Shown: positions 12,301 through 24,686 of the stretch, one piece after another
Layout of the letters: the number at the start of each line of letters is the position of its first letter
Numbering within the stretch: position 1 is the first letter of the stretch
Translations under genes and position numbers: made by a program
From: Plicaturopsis crispa FD-325 SS-3
Lineage: Eukaryota > Basidiomycota > Agaricomycetes > Amylocorticiales > Amylocorticiaceae
Length of the DNA stretch: 64,000 nt
NCBI GenBank assembly: GCA_000827205.1
Contig: KN832555.1
Coordinates: 1,414,893 to 1,478,892, forward strand
Direction: 5' to 3'
The notes under the pieces: generated by a model
What the model was told of the DNA's origin: nothing
What the model saw: the letters and a program-made list of their open reading frames with translations, nothing else
The model's database searches: none

Positions 12301-13448
12301 AATCCCATTTATTCATTGCTCTTAGGCTGAACAAAAAAGCATCGCCGTCGTCCAAGGCTGGGGTAAACGCTATACGTGGAAGAAGTACGATGCCATAATG
12401 CGACACAAGGGTGTATGGCACAACACCGATCTACATGATGACCTTACGGAGGGAATCCTTCCGCCCATAGCAGATACGTTAGTGCATTGCTTTCCCCATG
12501 ACATTTGTTTGCATAGTCTTACACGCGGGGTCTCTTTCAGGTGGAATACAGTACTGAATGTGGATATTCCGAGTACTTTGGAGCAACTACAGAAGGTAAG
12601 CTTCAATCACCAGCTCACTCCTGTCTATGCAACGGTGGCTCACTGTTCTCCAGGATATCTGCAAGACAACGAAGGATGTGATCGATACCGTCGGTGCGTG
12701 TCTTAAAACTTCGAGAGGGTGTCAATGTACTCATGGTATTCTAGAGCGCCGTGCACCTAAAGCAATGAAGGTCCAGATCAAGGATGCCGCTGGCTCCATC
12801 GGGCACAAAACTAGAATAGGGAAAGCGTTGAAGCAATCCCTGAAATCGGTCTCGGACTCCCAGAGGTACTTAAACCAATTTACGTGGTCCCTGGAAACAA
12901 AAATTCATTGACATCGATCTCAGGCAGAGCAATCGTTCATTTAGACATATCGTGCGGGGAGAGCTATTGCCGCATTATCTGGCGATCAGCAAGGTCGCTA
13001 GGGGAAAGGGTGTTTTTCAACGCATCAAGGTTGGTAATTCGCTCTCATGAAGCTGTTTTGTATACTGAAAGGACTTGGGATGCTTAGGAAAAGAATATGG
13101 AGTACATCCAGGACAATCACGATGCTCTGTTCGCAGCAATCCCGAGAGAAATTCGCCGCTCATTCGATGCTATGGCCCATTCGACCCAAGTGCACATGGA
13201 CAATGCGCTCGCGGAAATACTCGCCACCGCTAAATCGTCCTTCATTCGTGCGTCCTTCTGTCTCGAACAGCGATTGACCTGTGTACTCATCCGGTCATAC
13301 AGGTTCGGACAGGGGATTGTATGGAGGTCAAAGCTCACGTAGCAAAGTCAAGAAACGCCGAACGGTGCAAGAGTGTCTCGACAAAACCTTACCTGGGTTG
13401 TCCGCTATGCACGAAACTGTGAAGCTTCGCCTGGCCGCGATATCTTGA
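9388..13448 (+). CDS. Dynamin-like large GTPase, SLIP-GC (NUGGC) type
   Basis: The first exon encodes MSHSDSSAL (9388-9414) and the second starts at 9466. The P-loop GRTGAGKST lies near residue 80 and the G3 motif DLPG in TTLVDLPGHGDANRAR. DIAAETYLRTADHILL then follows, as in the nuclear GTPase SLIP-GC family of dynamin-superfamily proteins. The rest is charged and probably helical, with about 20 short introns. The last exon reads RSDRGLYGGQSSRSKVKK and then RTVQECLDKTLPGLSAMHE, ending LRLAAIS before the TGA at 13446-13448. Vertebrate SLIP-GC is a lymphoid nuclear GTPase; the role of the fungal homologues is not known to me. Several internal exon joins are uncertain, so fine structure should not be relied on. 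It starts about 290 bp after ALG9 on the same strand. Confidence 0.8.
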
Positions 13449-13634
13449 TATCCTCGCCTGGTCAACCCGAGGGCTACATACTTACCGTGATTCATGAATC
13501 CTACTTATGCACCATGCGAACCATCTACTTGATATTTCGACTTCGTTTACCATGTATCCCAATTTCATTCCCTATGTAATACCATGTAACAAGTAAAATA
13601 CACACATCTTTCCTGGCATTTGTCCAGACACGAT

Positions 13635-14480
13635 TCACCGTGCGAGGCTCTCGAAAAATCCTACCTTTCTCCTAATCCCGGGGCAAGTAGCAAGCCGGGT
13701 GCGCTCGCTCTCCTGCACGACACTCCTGCCGTTGCTCTCAAGCCATCTGCCGAAGCCAATCACAAAGCCCCCGTCGCGTACGACTTTGGACAGTTTGTCG
13801 CGCTGGATAGACCACTTGAGCTGGCGCATAACCGGCAGGAGCGACCGTGCGATGCCAGGCGACGACGACTCCACGTCGGGGAAGATGTGTGACTGGTGGA
13901 GGGTATGGAGGGCATTCGAAGACACGCTGGTGTTCGGATGAGATAGACGTTTCCGGAGGTGGGAGGAGACGGCGATGCTCGTGTGCTTCCATTGCAAACG
14001 AAGGCCCGCTTCATATTGTTTCACAGACTAGAGATGCAGTCACGTTTGAGATCGCCTTCGTTCATTCGAGGAGAGCGCGGAGTCATAATAGCGCACCTGA
14101 GGAGAGTAGAAGTATTTACCCCTTCTCCACTGCCACTCAATCCTGAGCCCGCGCATCACGTTGCGCTGCGCCAAGTCGCCGACGGTTGGACGCAATGCGA
14201 CTCCATGCGGCCCAAGGGCAAACAAAGCGTGATTCACGCGAGATGGCGCTACTACGCGCACACGCGTGCGATGGAGGATTGGATCAGAGGCCAAAGCGGC
14301 TAGGATAGGCGAAACCTGAGCAACCGCAGCGAGGTCGGGCAAGTCTAGATAGGAGACTGGAGTCGGCAGTAAGCAATGGCTCTCGCGATGGAGGCTATGA
14401 GGGAGCTCACATATATGTAGGATGATCTCTGGTGGAATTGCGGAAAGACTGCATGGCTGCCTTTCAGCACTGACAGTCAT
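13635..14480 (-). CDS. F-box protein
   Basis: Three exons on the minus strand. The N-terminus has the F-box pattern IPPEIILHIYLPDLAAVAQV, completed by splicing out a short intron (donor GTGAGC, acceptor CTATCTAG) inside it. After the F-box come VNHALFALGPHGVALRPTV and MRGLRIEWQWRRGKYFYSPQ. A second intron then leads into SVKQYEAGLRLQWKHTS and HIFPDVESSSPGIARSLLPV. This arrangement matches a conserved fungal F-box family of about 250-350 residues. F-box proteins recruit substrates to SCF ubiquitin ligases through Skp1; the substrate here is unknown. Its stop lies 186 bp from the stop of the convergent GTPase gene. Confidence 0.82.
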
Positions 14481-14898
14481 TTCAACTTCCCGTTCTCGGT
14501 ATGGACTTGGGGCCCGGGAGATTGCTCAGGATGCGCAAGCGTGGGCAGAGAAAGTCTTGAGTGAAGAGAGTCAGTGCGTAACAGTGAAATGAGCGTCAAG
14601 ACCAGTACTCAGGCCTCAGGAGTCGGAGGGAGATTTATCTGCGACAGAAGTTGCTGCCTGGTTTAACTTACTGCGAGGGTCATGTTTTCATGAGCACGTC
14701 TCCGAGATCGGGCCGCGTGGGCCGCGGCGCAGTCAACGACGCCACAACTTGCGAGGATATCCTCATCTTGTCTCCTCTCGTTCCAAACTACGTCGCTGGA
14801 AGCCCGAAACTCTCCATTACCAGTAGTTCAGCGTGAAAGGAGTCGATTCAATTGCTCGAAAACGTCAGCTTTCTCGCCCTTTCCCTCTATCCAATACA
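14481..14898. other. Divergent intergenic region, F-box / CutC
   Basis: This 418-bp region lies between two divergent start codons and probably holds both promoters. No coding or RNA feature was recognised. A run of C and T before the CutC start, ending CCAATACAATGG, resembles a fungal core promoter. Confidence 0.45.
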
Positions 14899-16039
14899 AT
14901 GGTCGGTCGGCATATAACCATCGAAGTCTGCGTCGATTCTGTAGATTCTGCCATCTCGTTCGTCTCTTGTGCGATTCCTCGGATAAATGGGACGTCCGTC
15001 TTAACTAACTTGCCCATAAAGTGCCGTGCGTGCTGGTGCTGACCGGCTTGAGCTATGTGGAAATCTGGGACTTGGTGGTGGCACCACACCCAGCCTTGGG
15101 CTGCTGAAATCCGTCCAGGCAGCAGTTCCGGGCGTCCCTATCATGGTGCGTAAATTCGGGTGTTAAACCTGTCTGAATATTATGTTTTACACCCTTGCAA
15201 TTTAGGCCATGGTCCGACCACGCACTGGCGATTTTCTGTACTCGGATTCCGAAATTCGTGTCATGCTCGAAGACATACGTGTATTCAAAGAACATGGTGT
15301 CTCGGGAGTCGTCTTTGGGATCCTTAAGAGCGACGGCACTATCGACGTGGCTCGCACCCGAATGTTGGTCGATTACTTCGAACATACAAATGCAGCTCAA
15401 AGTTACGCCTAGGCTAGTGAGCGAAGCCGTGCCGTTGGAGGGTGCGTTCATACGACAGACGTAGTGCTGTTATCTTACTAATATACGCGAATGTTTCAAG
15501 TGTGTTTTCACAGAGCTTTCGACTTGACGGCCGACGCAGATGAAGGTGAGCGCCGCAGCAACATGGCGCGCCCATTGCCGGTTTAATGCCCTCTCAGCAC
15601 TGCGTAAAGTCTCATCCATCCACGGGATAACGCGAGTCTTAACTAGGTACGGTCTATTCCGATCATCGGCGAGCACGAGTTCACCTCAAGTTGCATGTTT
15701 AGCGGCCACGCGCAAAAGGCGCATACTGCGGTCCCGCAGCTCGCATCTCATCTCCAGAATGCGTCAAGATTAGCGCAACACGAAGGCCGACCACCCGTGT
15801 CTATCCTGCCTGGCTCAGGTGTCAACGACAGTACAGTCCACATACTCCTCACCGAGCTTTATGCTCACGGGCTGCAAGAAATTCACCTTAGCGGTGGCGC
15901 TTGGGAGGACGGGCAGATGGACTACAGACCCCCGGGTTTCGACATGGGCGTCGGTCCGGGGGAATGGGGCGTTTGGAAGGTGAGAGAAGATACCGTCGGG
16001 AGTGTACGGAGAGCGGTGGACGGCTACGATCCAGAATAG
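14899..16039 (+). CDS. CUTC: CutC family copper homeostasis protein
   Basis: Six exons give a CutC protein of about 250 residues (TIM barrel). Recognisable pieces are MVGRHITIEVCVDSVDSAIS, AVRAGADRLELCGNLGLGGG, MVRPRTGDFLYSDSE, GVVFGILKSDGTID, CFHRAFDLTADADE and VSILPGSGVNDSTV, then EIHLSGGAW. An in-frame TAG near 15409 lies inside an intron: splicing from AT/GTTGGT to CGCCTAG restores RTRMLVSEAVPLEVCFHRAFD, which fits the family exactly. Human CUTC binds Cu(I), and bacterial CutC was tied to copper tolerance; the enzymatic role is unsettled. The C-terminal exon ends RRAVDGYDPE. Confidence 0.92.
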
Positions 16040-16493
16040 CTCAAGGGATAGGCATCATGCTCTACTTAGGTATGGCTGCCTGTCATCTTTCAGTATGTCA
16101 GACCGTTTCCGTCTCCGAGTCACTTATTAATTTTCCGACCACCTTTGCTCGTTCGCTTTTGTTTTGCTAAAACTTGTGCGCAGTGGCGATAAATACACTT
16201 TTCAGAGCAGACACTCCCTGCAAAGCACAAGTCGCACACTCCAGTGTTTCGATTGGCGGTTGAGCAGGAGGAGACCTGAGGAAACACTGTGTCACTGAGA
16301 CGGGGCCTTTCGTAACGTTGGTCGCGTAAACGCGATCACGAACTTCACGATCGAACCCGGAAATTATTTAGATGCCGCGGCGCGTCACGGTTTCTTTAGC
16401 CGCAGCTCAACGTCAACTTCCTCGTTTTTCCCTCTTATTTATGCAACACCACATCGCACATTCCGAATCCTAGCTCGTTTTCTCCCTGTGGCC
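16040..16493. other. Intergenic region upstream of the desaturase
   Basis: This runs 454 bp between two same-strand genes. CT-rich tracts appear close to the desaturase start (for example CCTCGTTTTTCCCTCTTATTT). No gene was seen. Confidence 0.45.
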
Positions 16494-18374
16494 ATGGTCT
16501 CCAAATCCTCGAGCGCGCCAATTGCAACACCCCCGCCAAAAATCTGGTGGAGCAACAGCATATTCTTCTGCGCGATCCATATTGCCGCCGCGGTGGGCGT
16601 GTATTACTACCCACCGTCCGTCGTCCCGCGCGCGACTCTTGCATTGTCGCTGGCGGTATGGCAGCTTGCAGACTTCGGGTATGTGTCTACTTTTTTCTAG
16701 GATACAACGAGCGTATTTTAACCTCTGGACGCGTAGGATCACCGTGGGGTACCACAGACTGTACTCACATCGCGCGTTTCGCGCCAGCCTGGGAACTAGG
16801 GCTGTTCTGGCGGCGCTGGGGTCGGCCGGATTTCAGGGGTCTATCAAGGCAAGTCTGGATGAACTCTGCATGTGTAACCGTGCGCTCATAACTGATGGGT
16901 GAGAGAAGTGGTGGTATGTGTTTTGGCTGCGATCGAGCAAGTTGTGTCTGAGCCAATTGAATTAGGTGTCTTCGGCATCGCCTGCACCATGTACGTTGCC
17001 GCCTTACTGCGGCTATGATGTCTCACTAATGTCTGTCACCCGCAAGCGTTTCACAGATGATCCTATTCACGACCCGTGCGCCTACGTTCACAATGCCATG
17101 CTCTGTGCACATATTCACTGCCCGTTTTCCCAGATATGCCGCCACTAGAGGTCTCTTTTACTCTCACGTGGGATGGATTTTCTACAAACCTACATATGAA
17201 CGCATGGAGCTAGTAGACCGCGAGGACCTTGATAGCGATCCAGGTGTGTTTGATCTACAATTGTGCAAATGTTTGCTCAATACGCTTCAGTCGTTCGCTT
17301 TCAGCACAAGCATTACGGTGCGTTTACAATATTCTCGCAGTGGTGGTAGCATGATTTGACGTATTTCATGCAGTTCCGTTGGCTGTGTTTTTTGGATTTG
17401 TCGTGCCTACGTTACTTGGGTACATGTGGGGTGACCCAATGGGTGCTTATGTCTGGGGTGGTTTGGTGTCGCGGATAGCGAGTAAGTTAAACTCTCAAAG
17501 TTTCAGCTGCATTTTACTGATATATATGGATGTAGTTTGGCACTGCACTTTCCTAGTGAACTCGTATGTGCATTGCATACCGTTGATAGATAATCTTAAC
17601 TCAACGAAACCTGTTAGACTCGCTCATTGGGATGGCCTCCAGCCTTATTCGGACGAGGATACATCACGCGGAAATTTGGTTTGTGAATGTGCATCACACC
17701 ATCTTCTGCAGTAAAACTGATACGCAGCCGCAGATATTAGCGCTTCTTACCGGCGGCGAAGGAAACCATAATTTTGTTCGTCTTCCTAGTTCATATACAC
17801 TGTGATTTACGCTCACGGCAGTTGGCAGCACCACTCATTTCCTAATGACTTCAGGTCTGGGCCATCCCTGTTTGACTGGGATCCGTCCAAATGGATCATT
17901 TTGGCCCTGCATCGGCTTGGCTTTGCAGCCGGGCTGCGACGCGCTCGGGAGGGTGACCTCAAAGAAGCCAAGGCGTATATGCATCTCAAGGCGCATCACC
18001 AAGCGCCGGTAGAGGACGACGATACTTGGGACGGCGAAGTGTGGACCATAGACCAAGTAGAAGACTATAGAAAGGGCAGCCCGGGCAGGTGTATGCTTCT
18101 AGTCGGGGGCTTCGTGATCGATGCTACAGCGTACCTTGCAGAACATGTAAGTCTGCTTTGCTTTGCAGCAAGAGCTTTGCTGACATTCATTCTATCTCAG
18201 CCCGGAGGCGCATCCATACTACGCACGTACTCGATACGGGATACACCGGACAACGACGGAATAAGTAAATGGCGAGACGCGACATGGGCGTTTGAGGGGG
18301 GTCTCAATAACCACACGCGCGCCGCAAAAAGGCGGATAAGAGAGTTGAGAATTGCAAAACTTGGAACCTCATGA
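16494..18374 (+). CDS. OLE1: Stearoyl-CoA delta-9 desaturase with C-terminal cytochrome b5 domain
   Basis: This ER membrane di-iron enzyme inserts the delta-9 double bond into saturated acyl-CoA. All three histidine boxes are visible after splicing: HRLYSH in one exon, HRLHH in a small exon at about 16967-16990, and NHNF/HHSFPNDFR, which is split by an intron. Hydrophobic segments include SNSIFFCAIHIAAAVGVYYY and VPLAVFFGFVVPTLLGYMWG. The C-terminus is a fused cytochrome b5 domain with the haem-ligand region EHPGGAS and a second candidate His in GGLNNHTRAAKRRI. This fused layout is the fungal Ole1 form, which supplies its own electron donor. The ATG at 16494 gives a short cytosolic N-terminus. 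About eight introns, some splitting catalytic motifs. Confidence 0.94.
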
Positions 18375-18651
18375 ACGGTATAGATGTTTGTATATGGTAG
18401 CTACTGGTGTCTGTCGTTGTACATATCTGTTGCGCGTGTCCATGCTTAGTACTTAGCATTAATATTGTTTTATGTTTCAACAATCGGCGCGTCGCGTTTA
18501 CACGATTAAAGGTCACATGACTCCTTGACCGAATGGGCCGACGTAGCAATTCCACCGAGAATTGACAAGTTCACTGTCCTCGACACAAGTCTTTGATTTC
18601 AACGACAAAGAATTCTCCAGTCCCGTAGTTATCCACGACGTCCTTGAGCCG

Positions 18652-20990
18652 ATGCCGTTGAAGAGGGACCTCGAGTTGTCCGCAAGTGTCGTGCACCCCG
18701 ACGGACCGAGAACAAAACGCAGGCGGGAGGCAACCGCGTCAAGTCCAGCGCCCGCCAACAACGATGATACTGCCATGGCTGATGGCACACTTGCGGCGGG
18801 TGAAACAGGCAAGAGAGCAGAGGTCCTGAGTCCTGAGGAGGTCAAAGAGAAAGGTCTAGAGATGTGGCAGACAATCAAGGACGCGGTGGATAAAGAGTGC
18901 GTGACATTCTGCATGCCATCTTTGACAAGATTGGCCATTCTACTTCGTTTGTTAACCCACGTATCACCCTACCCTGCTTTTCACCTCTCAGAGGTCGCAA
19001 ACTCTCGACAGATTTCCTGCGCCAGCCCTCGAAACGCCAGTACCCAGATTACTACGAATTGATCCAGAAACCGATCGCCTTGGAAGACATCAAGAATGCG
19101 CTCGATACCCACCACTACACGACTCTCGAAGCTGTCAAGAAAGACTTTGACCAATGCTTCAAGAACGCGAAGAAATATAACCAGAAGGAGAGTCCAATAT
19201 GGAAAGATGCGAAAACTCTCCAGGTCGGTTGGGTTCCAGCAGTCCTCCGCCTCTGTATTCACCCTCTTGCATGTAGAAACTGGCCGGAACAGAATATGCA
19301 AGGCTAACTGGCACTGGCGAGAACGGCAAAGCCAATGCCGTTGGCGACGAATATGGGGAACATGGGAACGAGGAGGGTGGGGACAAGAAGAAGGCCAAGG
19401 CGCCCAACCTTACCCGTATGCTCAAGTCAAGGCTGCAAAAGGTAGTGGAGAAGGCGGATGATACGTGAGTACTTTTTCAAGGGTCTGTAGATTCCCGAAC
19501 TGATTCTCCTGTCTGCCTCAGTGGACGCGTGCTTTCAGCCGAATTCATGGACCTTCCTAACAAGAAATTATGGCCACAATATTATGTCGAGATCAAACGA
19601 CCGCAATGTTTGGAAAACATCTTTGTACGTGGCCTCGCCGATGCATACTCTCTAACGCTCCTGACTTCTCCGCAGAGGAAGCTGAAACGCAAAGAATACT
19701 ACAAGGCTGAAGATTTTGCCAATGACGTCGAGCTGGTTTTCTCCAATGCCATCGCATTCAATCAAGATCACTCAGAGCTCTGGGAGGATGCAGTGACCCT
19801 TCGTGTAAGCTCTTGCGGCTGATCAGACTCACTACATACTGACGACATATCCGATCCAGGATCATTTCCGTAACCTTATGGGTGACCTGCCTCAGCCCTT
19901 CTCTCTCCCCCAATATGCCAAGCCGACTCCTCCAGCGAAACTGAAACTGAAAATGCCCTCTGCGAAGAAAGCGTCGAATATCGGATCGTCACCCCTTCCC
20001 CCTGCAGCTCCACTTCCGTCAACCTCTTCTGGGTCGTACATCGCACCCGCGCAAGGCGCAAATGGCATGGCCCCGACGCCAGCCCCACCTATGGCGTCGC
20101 AGATGAAAGTGATGTCTCCAGTCGCAGCTCACCCTGCTCTTCCCCACCAGCCCGCGCCCGCGGCACCTTCTCCCGCGGCTCGCCACACTCCGCTGCCACC
20201 CAACACCCTGCCGGTGGCGCCACATACGTCCTCCGCGCCTCTCAATTACAATAATAACAATACATACCCCCATCACTACTCGAATGCCTCGTTCCGACCG
20301 CCGGGACCTATACCCACAGGGCAGGATTTCCACGCCCCCTCTCCGGCGCCTCCTGCGAATACCCATATAGCTCCAGCCGCCATTCCCCAGACGCTACCGA
20401 GGTCCCCCGCCCCCGTTATCGATCCCCGCCGCTTGCTGCGATGCGTAACTGTAACAACGATGCCCCGCGGCCGGCCGATCCGACTTGACTACCGCGATGG
20501 GGTCAAGAGCTGGGCGATGCGGCTGGTCCAAGGGGAGAAAAGCATACACATCTCCGACGTGGCGTTCATGGGCGATGAGGACGAGGAAGGCAGCCAGGAC
20601 AGTGCGCAGGAGGAGGAGGAGCCGCTCGAAGTGGCTGCGCCCGTGCAGAGCGCTCGCGGCCGCGGCCGAGGCAGGGGTAGAGGCAGACCGAGAGGACGTG
20701 GCCGTGGGCGAGGTGGCAGACCGCCGGCCACTGAATCGGACCGGCCTGTCGAAGCAGACACTCCTCCTGTTGAGGTGGAGAAAACCCCCCGGACGCTGAA
20801 ATCACGCCCGAAGCAGGCACATCCTCGAGACAATCTCCAAGTCTTGCTCAACGGCGTGCTTTGGAAGGAAAGCGCGGATCGTTCGGGAGAATGGGACCTA
20901 GAATTGAACGTCGGTTCCAACGTTCTCGAGGTCGGTGAGAAGGGCGGGGTAACCTGGAAAATGTACCTCGAAAGGACGGCTTTCCAATAG
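18652..20990 (+). CDS. RSC4: Tandem bromodomain protein, RSC4-like chromatin remodelling subunit
   Basis: There are two bromodomains in series. The first contains YPDYYELIQKPIALEDIKNAL and KNAKKYNQKESPIWKDA. The second contains WPQYYVEIKRPQCLENIF and FSNAIAFNQDHSELWEDA. Both keep the acetyl-lysine-binding Asn (YN, FN). A proline/alanine-rich linker follows, then a block GRPIRLDYRDGVKSWAMRL, an Arg-Gly run (GRGRGRGRGRPRGRGRGRGG) and a final beta-rich segment ending MYLERTAFQ. This layout fits Rsc4 of the RSC complex, which binds acetylated histone H3. An open frame reaches upstream of 18652, but the first in-frame ATG is MPLKRDLEL at 18652. The intron from about 18898 to 18990 joins KDAVDKE to GRKLSTDFLRQP. 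Confidence 0.9.
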
Positions 20991-21149
20991 TCCCCCCTTT
21001 AGCACATTCGCCCCCAAGATTCCTTGCAGTATTATTCATATCTTGATGCTCTGTTCCCTGCTCTGGTTTTGTCCTCGACTATCTTCCCAGTGTGTTGTTA
21101 TATTAGTATTTCCCTTGGTCCGTTTAAACTACACTGGATACGTGCATAA

Positions 21150-23150
21150 TCAATTAGCCACTTCGACATGCCCTGCCTGTAAATTATCGTCCGTCTGAAC
21201 GTCGTCACCGCTGTCCTCGCCCTCGCTATAAGGCTCCGGGACATATATGTTGTACCTCCCCTGCTCGTCACCTAGGCTCTCAACATACTGCCGTAGCATC
21301 GCCTCCCTGTCGATCGGCGCGACTTCGTACCCCTCTGAGCCTCTCCGTATTCGCCGCGTGCCGCTATCATCACCATAATCGTCTGAGTCGGACTCAGACT
21401 GCGATGTGGGGGACTGTGTCGATGGAGATATAGATGTGGAGCCCAGATTGTCGGGCGCGGAGGGATCGTAATCGGGGTGGTAAGGCGGGACGGCAGACAT
21501 CCCTCGCGGTCGTTGTCGTCTGGAACGCAGCAGTGCGCCGTTGGACGGCCGGAGCGCTGGGTTGACAGAACCGTTCTCGTATGTCCACGGGCTCTCGGGT
21601 AACTCTAGTTTGTGATCCGCAGCGGGGTCGCGGGGAGGCCAAGATTTCTGGGGATCGTCTGACACTACCATGATGCCCGTTAGTTAGTAGGTTGCTGTAC
21701 AAGGAGAGACCATACGAAACGGAGAGAAGGGAGACGAAGACGAACGCTGAAGACGCGACACACATTTGCATTCCCGGCTCTTCGAGGATACGGACGGACG
21801 GATGAATTACGGCTCGTATCCGTATGCGTCGCGATTTCGGTAGAGACCGCCGGGCTTGCCCATCTCTATCCACTTACCATCACCTTCCGCTAGTTGATAT
21901 TTTAGCCCCGTGCCCGGCGTAGGTCTGGGCCAACACCAAAGCCATGGATTGCTCCCTAGTACGGAGTCGATATTCCGCCTGGCGCCCAGGTTCTGGTAAA
22001 CATATGAGCACGTCTAAGATCGGGGGTTGAGGAAATCCATACGTAGGGGAATTTAATCTGTCCGCATGACACGTAGATGAGGACGATGGAATACAGATAT
22101 AAGACAAGCACAAACCTCGCGTATTTTGCCTCGTCGTACTAGCGTCGCCACTTTGTCTTTCTCCCATCCTTCGATGGTTGTGGTATTCCCTAGGAGGCTC
22201 CAGAAGTGGTACAGGCTTTTGAGGAGCTCAGGTGTTAAGAGATGACAGTAAAGAGATGGATAGTTGAGCTTACCTGAAAGCGCCGACCGCCATGAGTACA
22301 GGCACGCAGAACACATAGTTCAAAATTATGAACACCAATTCCAGACCACTGGGTTCATCCTGATAACAACGTTGAGTAATGAAGAGCTGTGAGTCGTATA
22401 GACTGGGGATATACCCAATAGCGTCCACCCATGGTATAGTAGACCCGCCGGGTCACCATGGCGAGATGGTAGGAGCACGACACGTCGACGAAGAATAGAA
22501 AACGGATGAAATGGCCGTAGTTAAAATGGCCGACACAATTATTCACCCATGGACAGTGGTGGTCTGTTAAATGGTTCAGTATTGATATTGTATCACTCAA
22601 GATATAGCTGCTTACCCATACGTAGTACACAGCTGACATGTATACGCACAAATTAGCGCTACGAAGATAATGAATCTGGAATGAGGCGCACCGATTACAC
22701 TGCCTGCAGTGATGAGACCGGGGCGGCTTGTATTGCTCGCAATTACGGCAGTACCGAGGGCCTCCCGTGAGTTTCTTGACTTCATAGCCCTCTCCCGCCT
22801 GCGTGTCCGGTCGCTGTATGACAATCACTCCCGTCAACGAGCTGTACGCATTCACAACACGGAGACATACCCATGAAGCTGGGACGCGACCAGGATCGGT
22901 CACCACGCAGAGGTAGTAATTCCATAAGAGCATGCCTACGAATACACTGCGTTCCAAATTGTTCGTGTTAACTCTGAGTATACTGAGCGGTGATAAAGAC
23001 TGACTTGAACGGAACGAGCAAGGTCAATAGGTCGACGGAGACCTCGCGACCGTACCACGGCCAAATGATGAATATTTGGGATGAATAGGCTATGAAAGAA
23101 ATGAGACAAAGTACAAGTCCCACTATTATACGCCCCAAAAGACGGCCCAT
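21150..23150 (-). CDS. PFA4: DHHC palmitoyltransferase PFA4
   Basis: The first exon starts at 23150 with [20 protein letters not shown], a membrane segment, followed by [21 protein letters not shown] and then [15 protein letters not shown]. The zinc-binding/catalytic region reads [20 protein letters not shown] and [20 protein letters not shown] after removal of two introns, one between CNR and CVLRM and one inside MDHHC. The catalytic DHHC is intact. [20 protein letters not shown] follows. The C-terminal tail of about 170 residues is acidic and disordered. Yeast Pfa4 is an ER enzyme that S-palmitoylates chitin synthase Chs3 among others. The gene is convergent with RSC4, about 160 bp from stop to stop. 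Confidence 0.92.
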
Positions 23151-23352
23151 ATCGTGCAAGGAGACCAGGAGGAGACGCCGTCGAGAGTCGAGACGCACAG
23201 TCGGATGGTCGTGGCCGCGAGACGCAAGCTGTTTACGCGCTCTCCCGACTCCGGCGCGCGGTGAAATTGTGCTTGCTTCCGTCCTACCATCATCTGCTGT
23301 ACTCGTCTGACAGCAATTTTCTCTGCTCCTCGTCCCTCTTTCCGTTGCTTCG

Positions 23353-24545
23353 ATGCAATGCCACATCTCGGGCATTGCTAGTCGACGGACTGCGTTGTAC
23401 ACCCGCAACGCTCGTCTTTTTTCGTCTACTTTGCCAACAAGTACCGACGGCGCACCCGGCGCTAGTGCACCGGGCTCCAGCGCTCCTGCTCTAAGCGCAG
23501 CAAGTGAAGCATCGGAGAGGGCTCCTGACGACGCTCCCGCAGAGTCTGCAGCTACCCGGGCGCCGCCGAAACTACGCGTCGCACCAATCGCGAGCTCTTT
23601 CGGTGACATATCCATATGTGCGTATGGACACGTACAGCCCAATATGCAATGTCCTGACATGCATCGTTTTCTCTCTCTTCAGCGAATTTCAGGTCGCAGC
23701 CACCAAAATTCGTCCGAATCAAACCTGACCCTGCACCTCAAGCCTACAAGGCCGACCTCAATTGGATTTCCCAGGCGTCGGGCAACTCGCTGGCCGCTCG
23801 CATGGCAGCTAGGTCGAAAGCCGCCACTGCAGCAGAACCGCCTCGTGAGGATGTAAAGCCGAATTCCATATCCCCGTCCACGGCAGAGGCTTTGCGCAGA
23901 AGATTGCGGGGAGAACAGAAAACTCCCGATCGCAAGAAGCGTAGTGAGGACGGGACACCGCGCAGGGAAGGGCAACGGGTTTCTGGGCAGGGCCAAGCTC
24001 AGAAAAACTCGACAGGTGTTACCACCCGTGCTCTGTTGTCGTCGCACCGTCGTGACCAGGACGCTGCGCCGAAACCTGCTCGCAAGGTGGTGCCCCCGCC
24101 GCGACGTGATGCGAAACAGAGGAAGGAGGCTCAAGCAGCGGCTCGTGAAGCGCAGAAAAAGGAAGCGGCGGAGGAAGACGAAGAGCAGCTGAAAGAGATG
24201 TGGACGGAGGTGCAGAAAGTCGGGGCGATAGATCTGCAGGAGACCAACCTCACCGAACTTTTCTCGGGGCCATCGCCGGAGCTTTCTTCGCCAGTCTCTG
24301 TCGACAAAAATCGGTCGCTTCACGGTCGCGTCCGCCTGGTACTCGAGCGGGCTGGTGGAGACTACGACCGCTACGTACCGCCAGCACTCTCTGCACGGGC
24401 GGGAACCCCACTCAGTCCTGTCCAATACGCGCAGTTGACTTTGGCGAAGAGGAGGGGAGCAAGCTTGCGGTCGCGACGCAATACGTTGCATGTCATAGAG
24501 AAGTTTGTGCGCCCTAAGCCCACGGACTCATTGCTGAAGGTTTAA
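23353..24545 (+). CDS. Unrecognised, probably mitochondrial, basic protein
   Basis: Two exons, 23353-23617 and 23683-24545. The N-terminus ([20 protein letters not shown], then RLFSSTLP) is rich in Arg, Ser and hydrophobic residues and has no acidic residue, as expected of a mitochondrial targeting sequence. The first exon ends in a proline/alanine-rich stretch and [14 protein letters not shown]. The second begins [19 protein letters not shown], continues [19 protein letters not shown], and has a long Lys/Glu-rich probable coiled coil. The C-terminus is basic ([16 protein letters not shown]). I cannot assign a family; a mitoribosome-associated or mitochondrial RNA-binding role would fit the composition but is a guess. 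It starts about 200 bp from the divergent PFA4 gene. Confidence 0.75.
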
Positions 24546-24686
24546 ATTCATTACTACAATATCGCAATACACTGCAGTTCTCGCAAAAAAATAGCCATAA
24601 GATATATAACCCAGACGGAAAACGGGCGTCGTAGTACTTCACTGGGGGACCAAGAAGCAACCGAGACATAAGTAGCTGATTGACAA

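Noticed and set aside
15409-15411. In-frame TAG in the CutC gene, suggesting a pseudogene
   Set aside because: A short intron (donor GTTGGT, acceptor CGCCTAG) removes it and restores the exact family sequence.
18562-18651. Upstream extension of the RSC4-like open frame
   Set aside because: The extension begins with TTG and has no ATG; the first in-frame ATG is at 18652.
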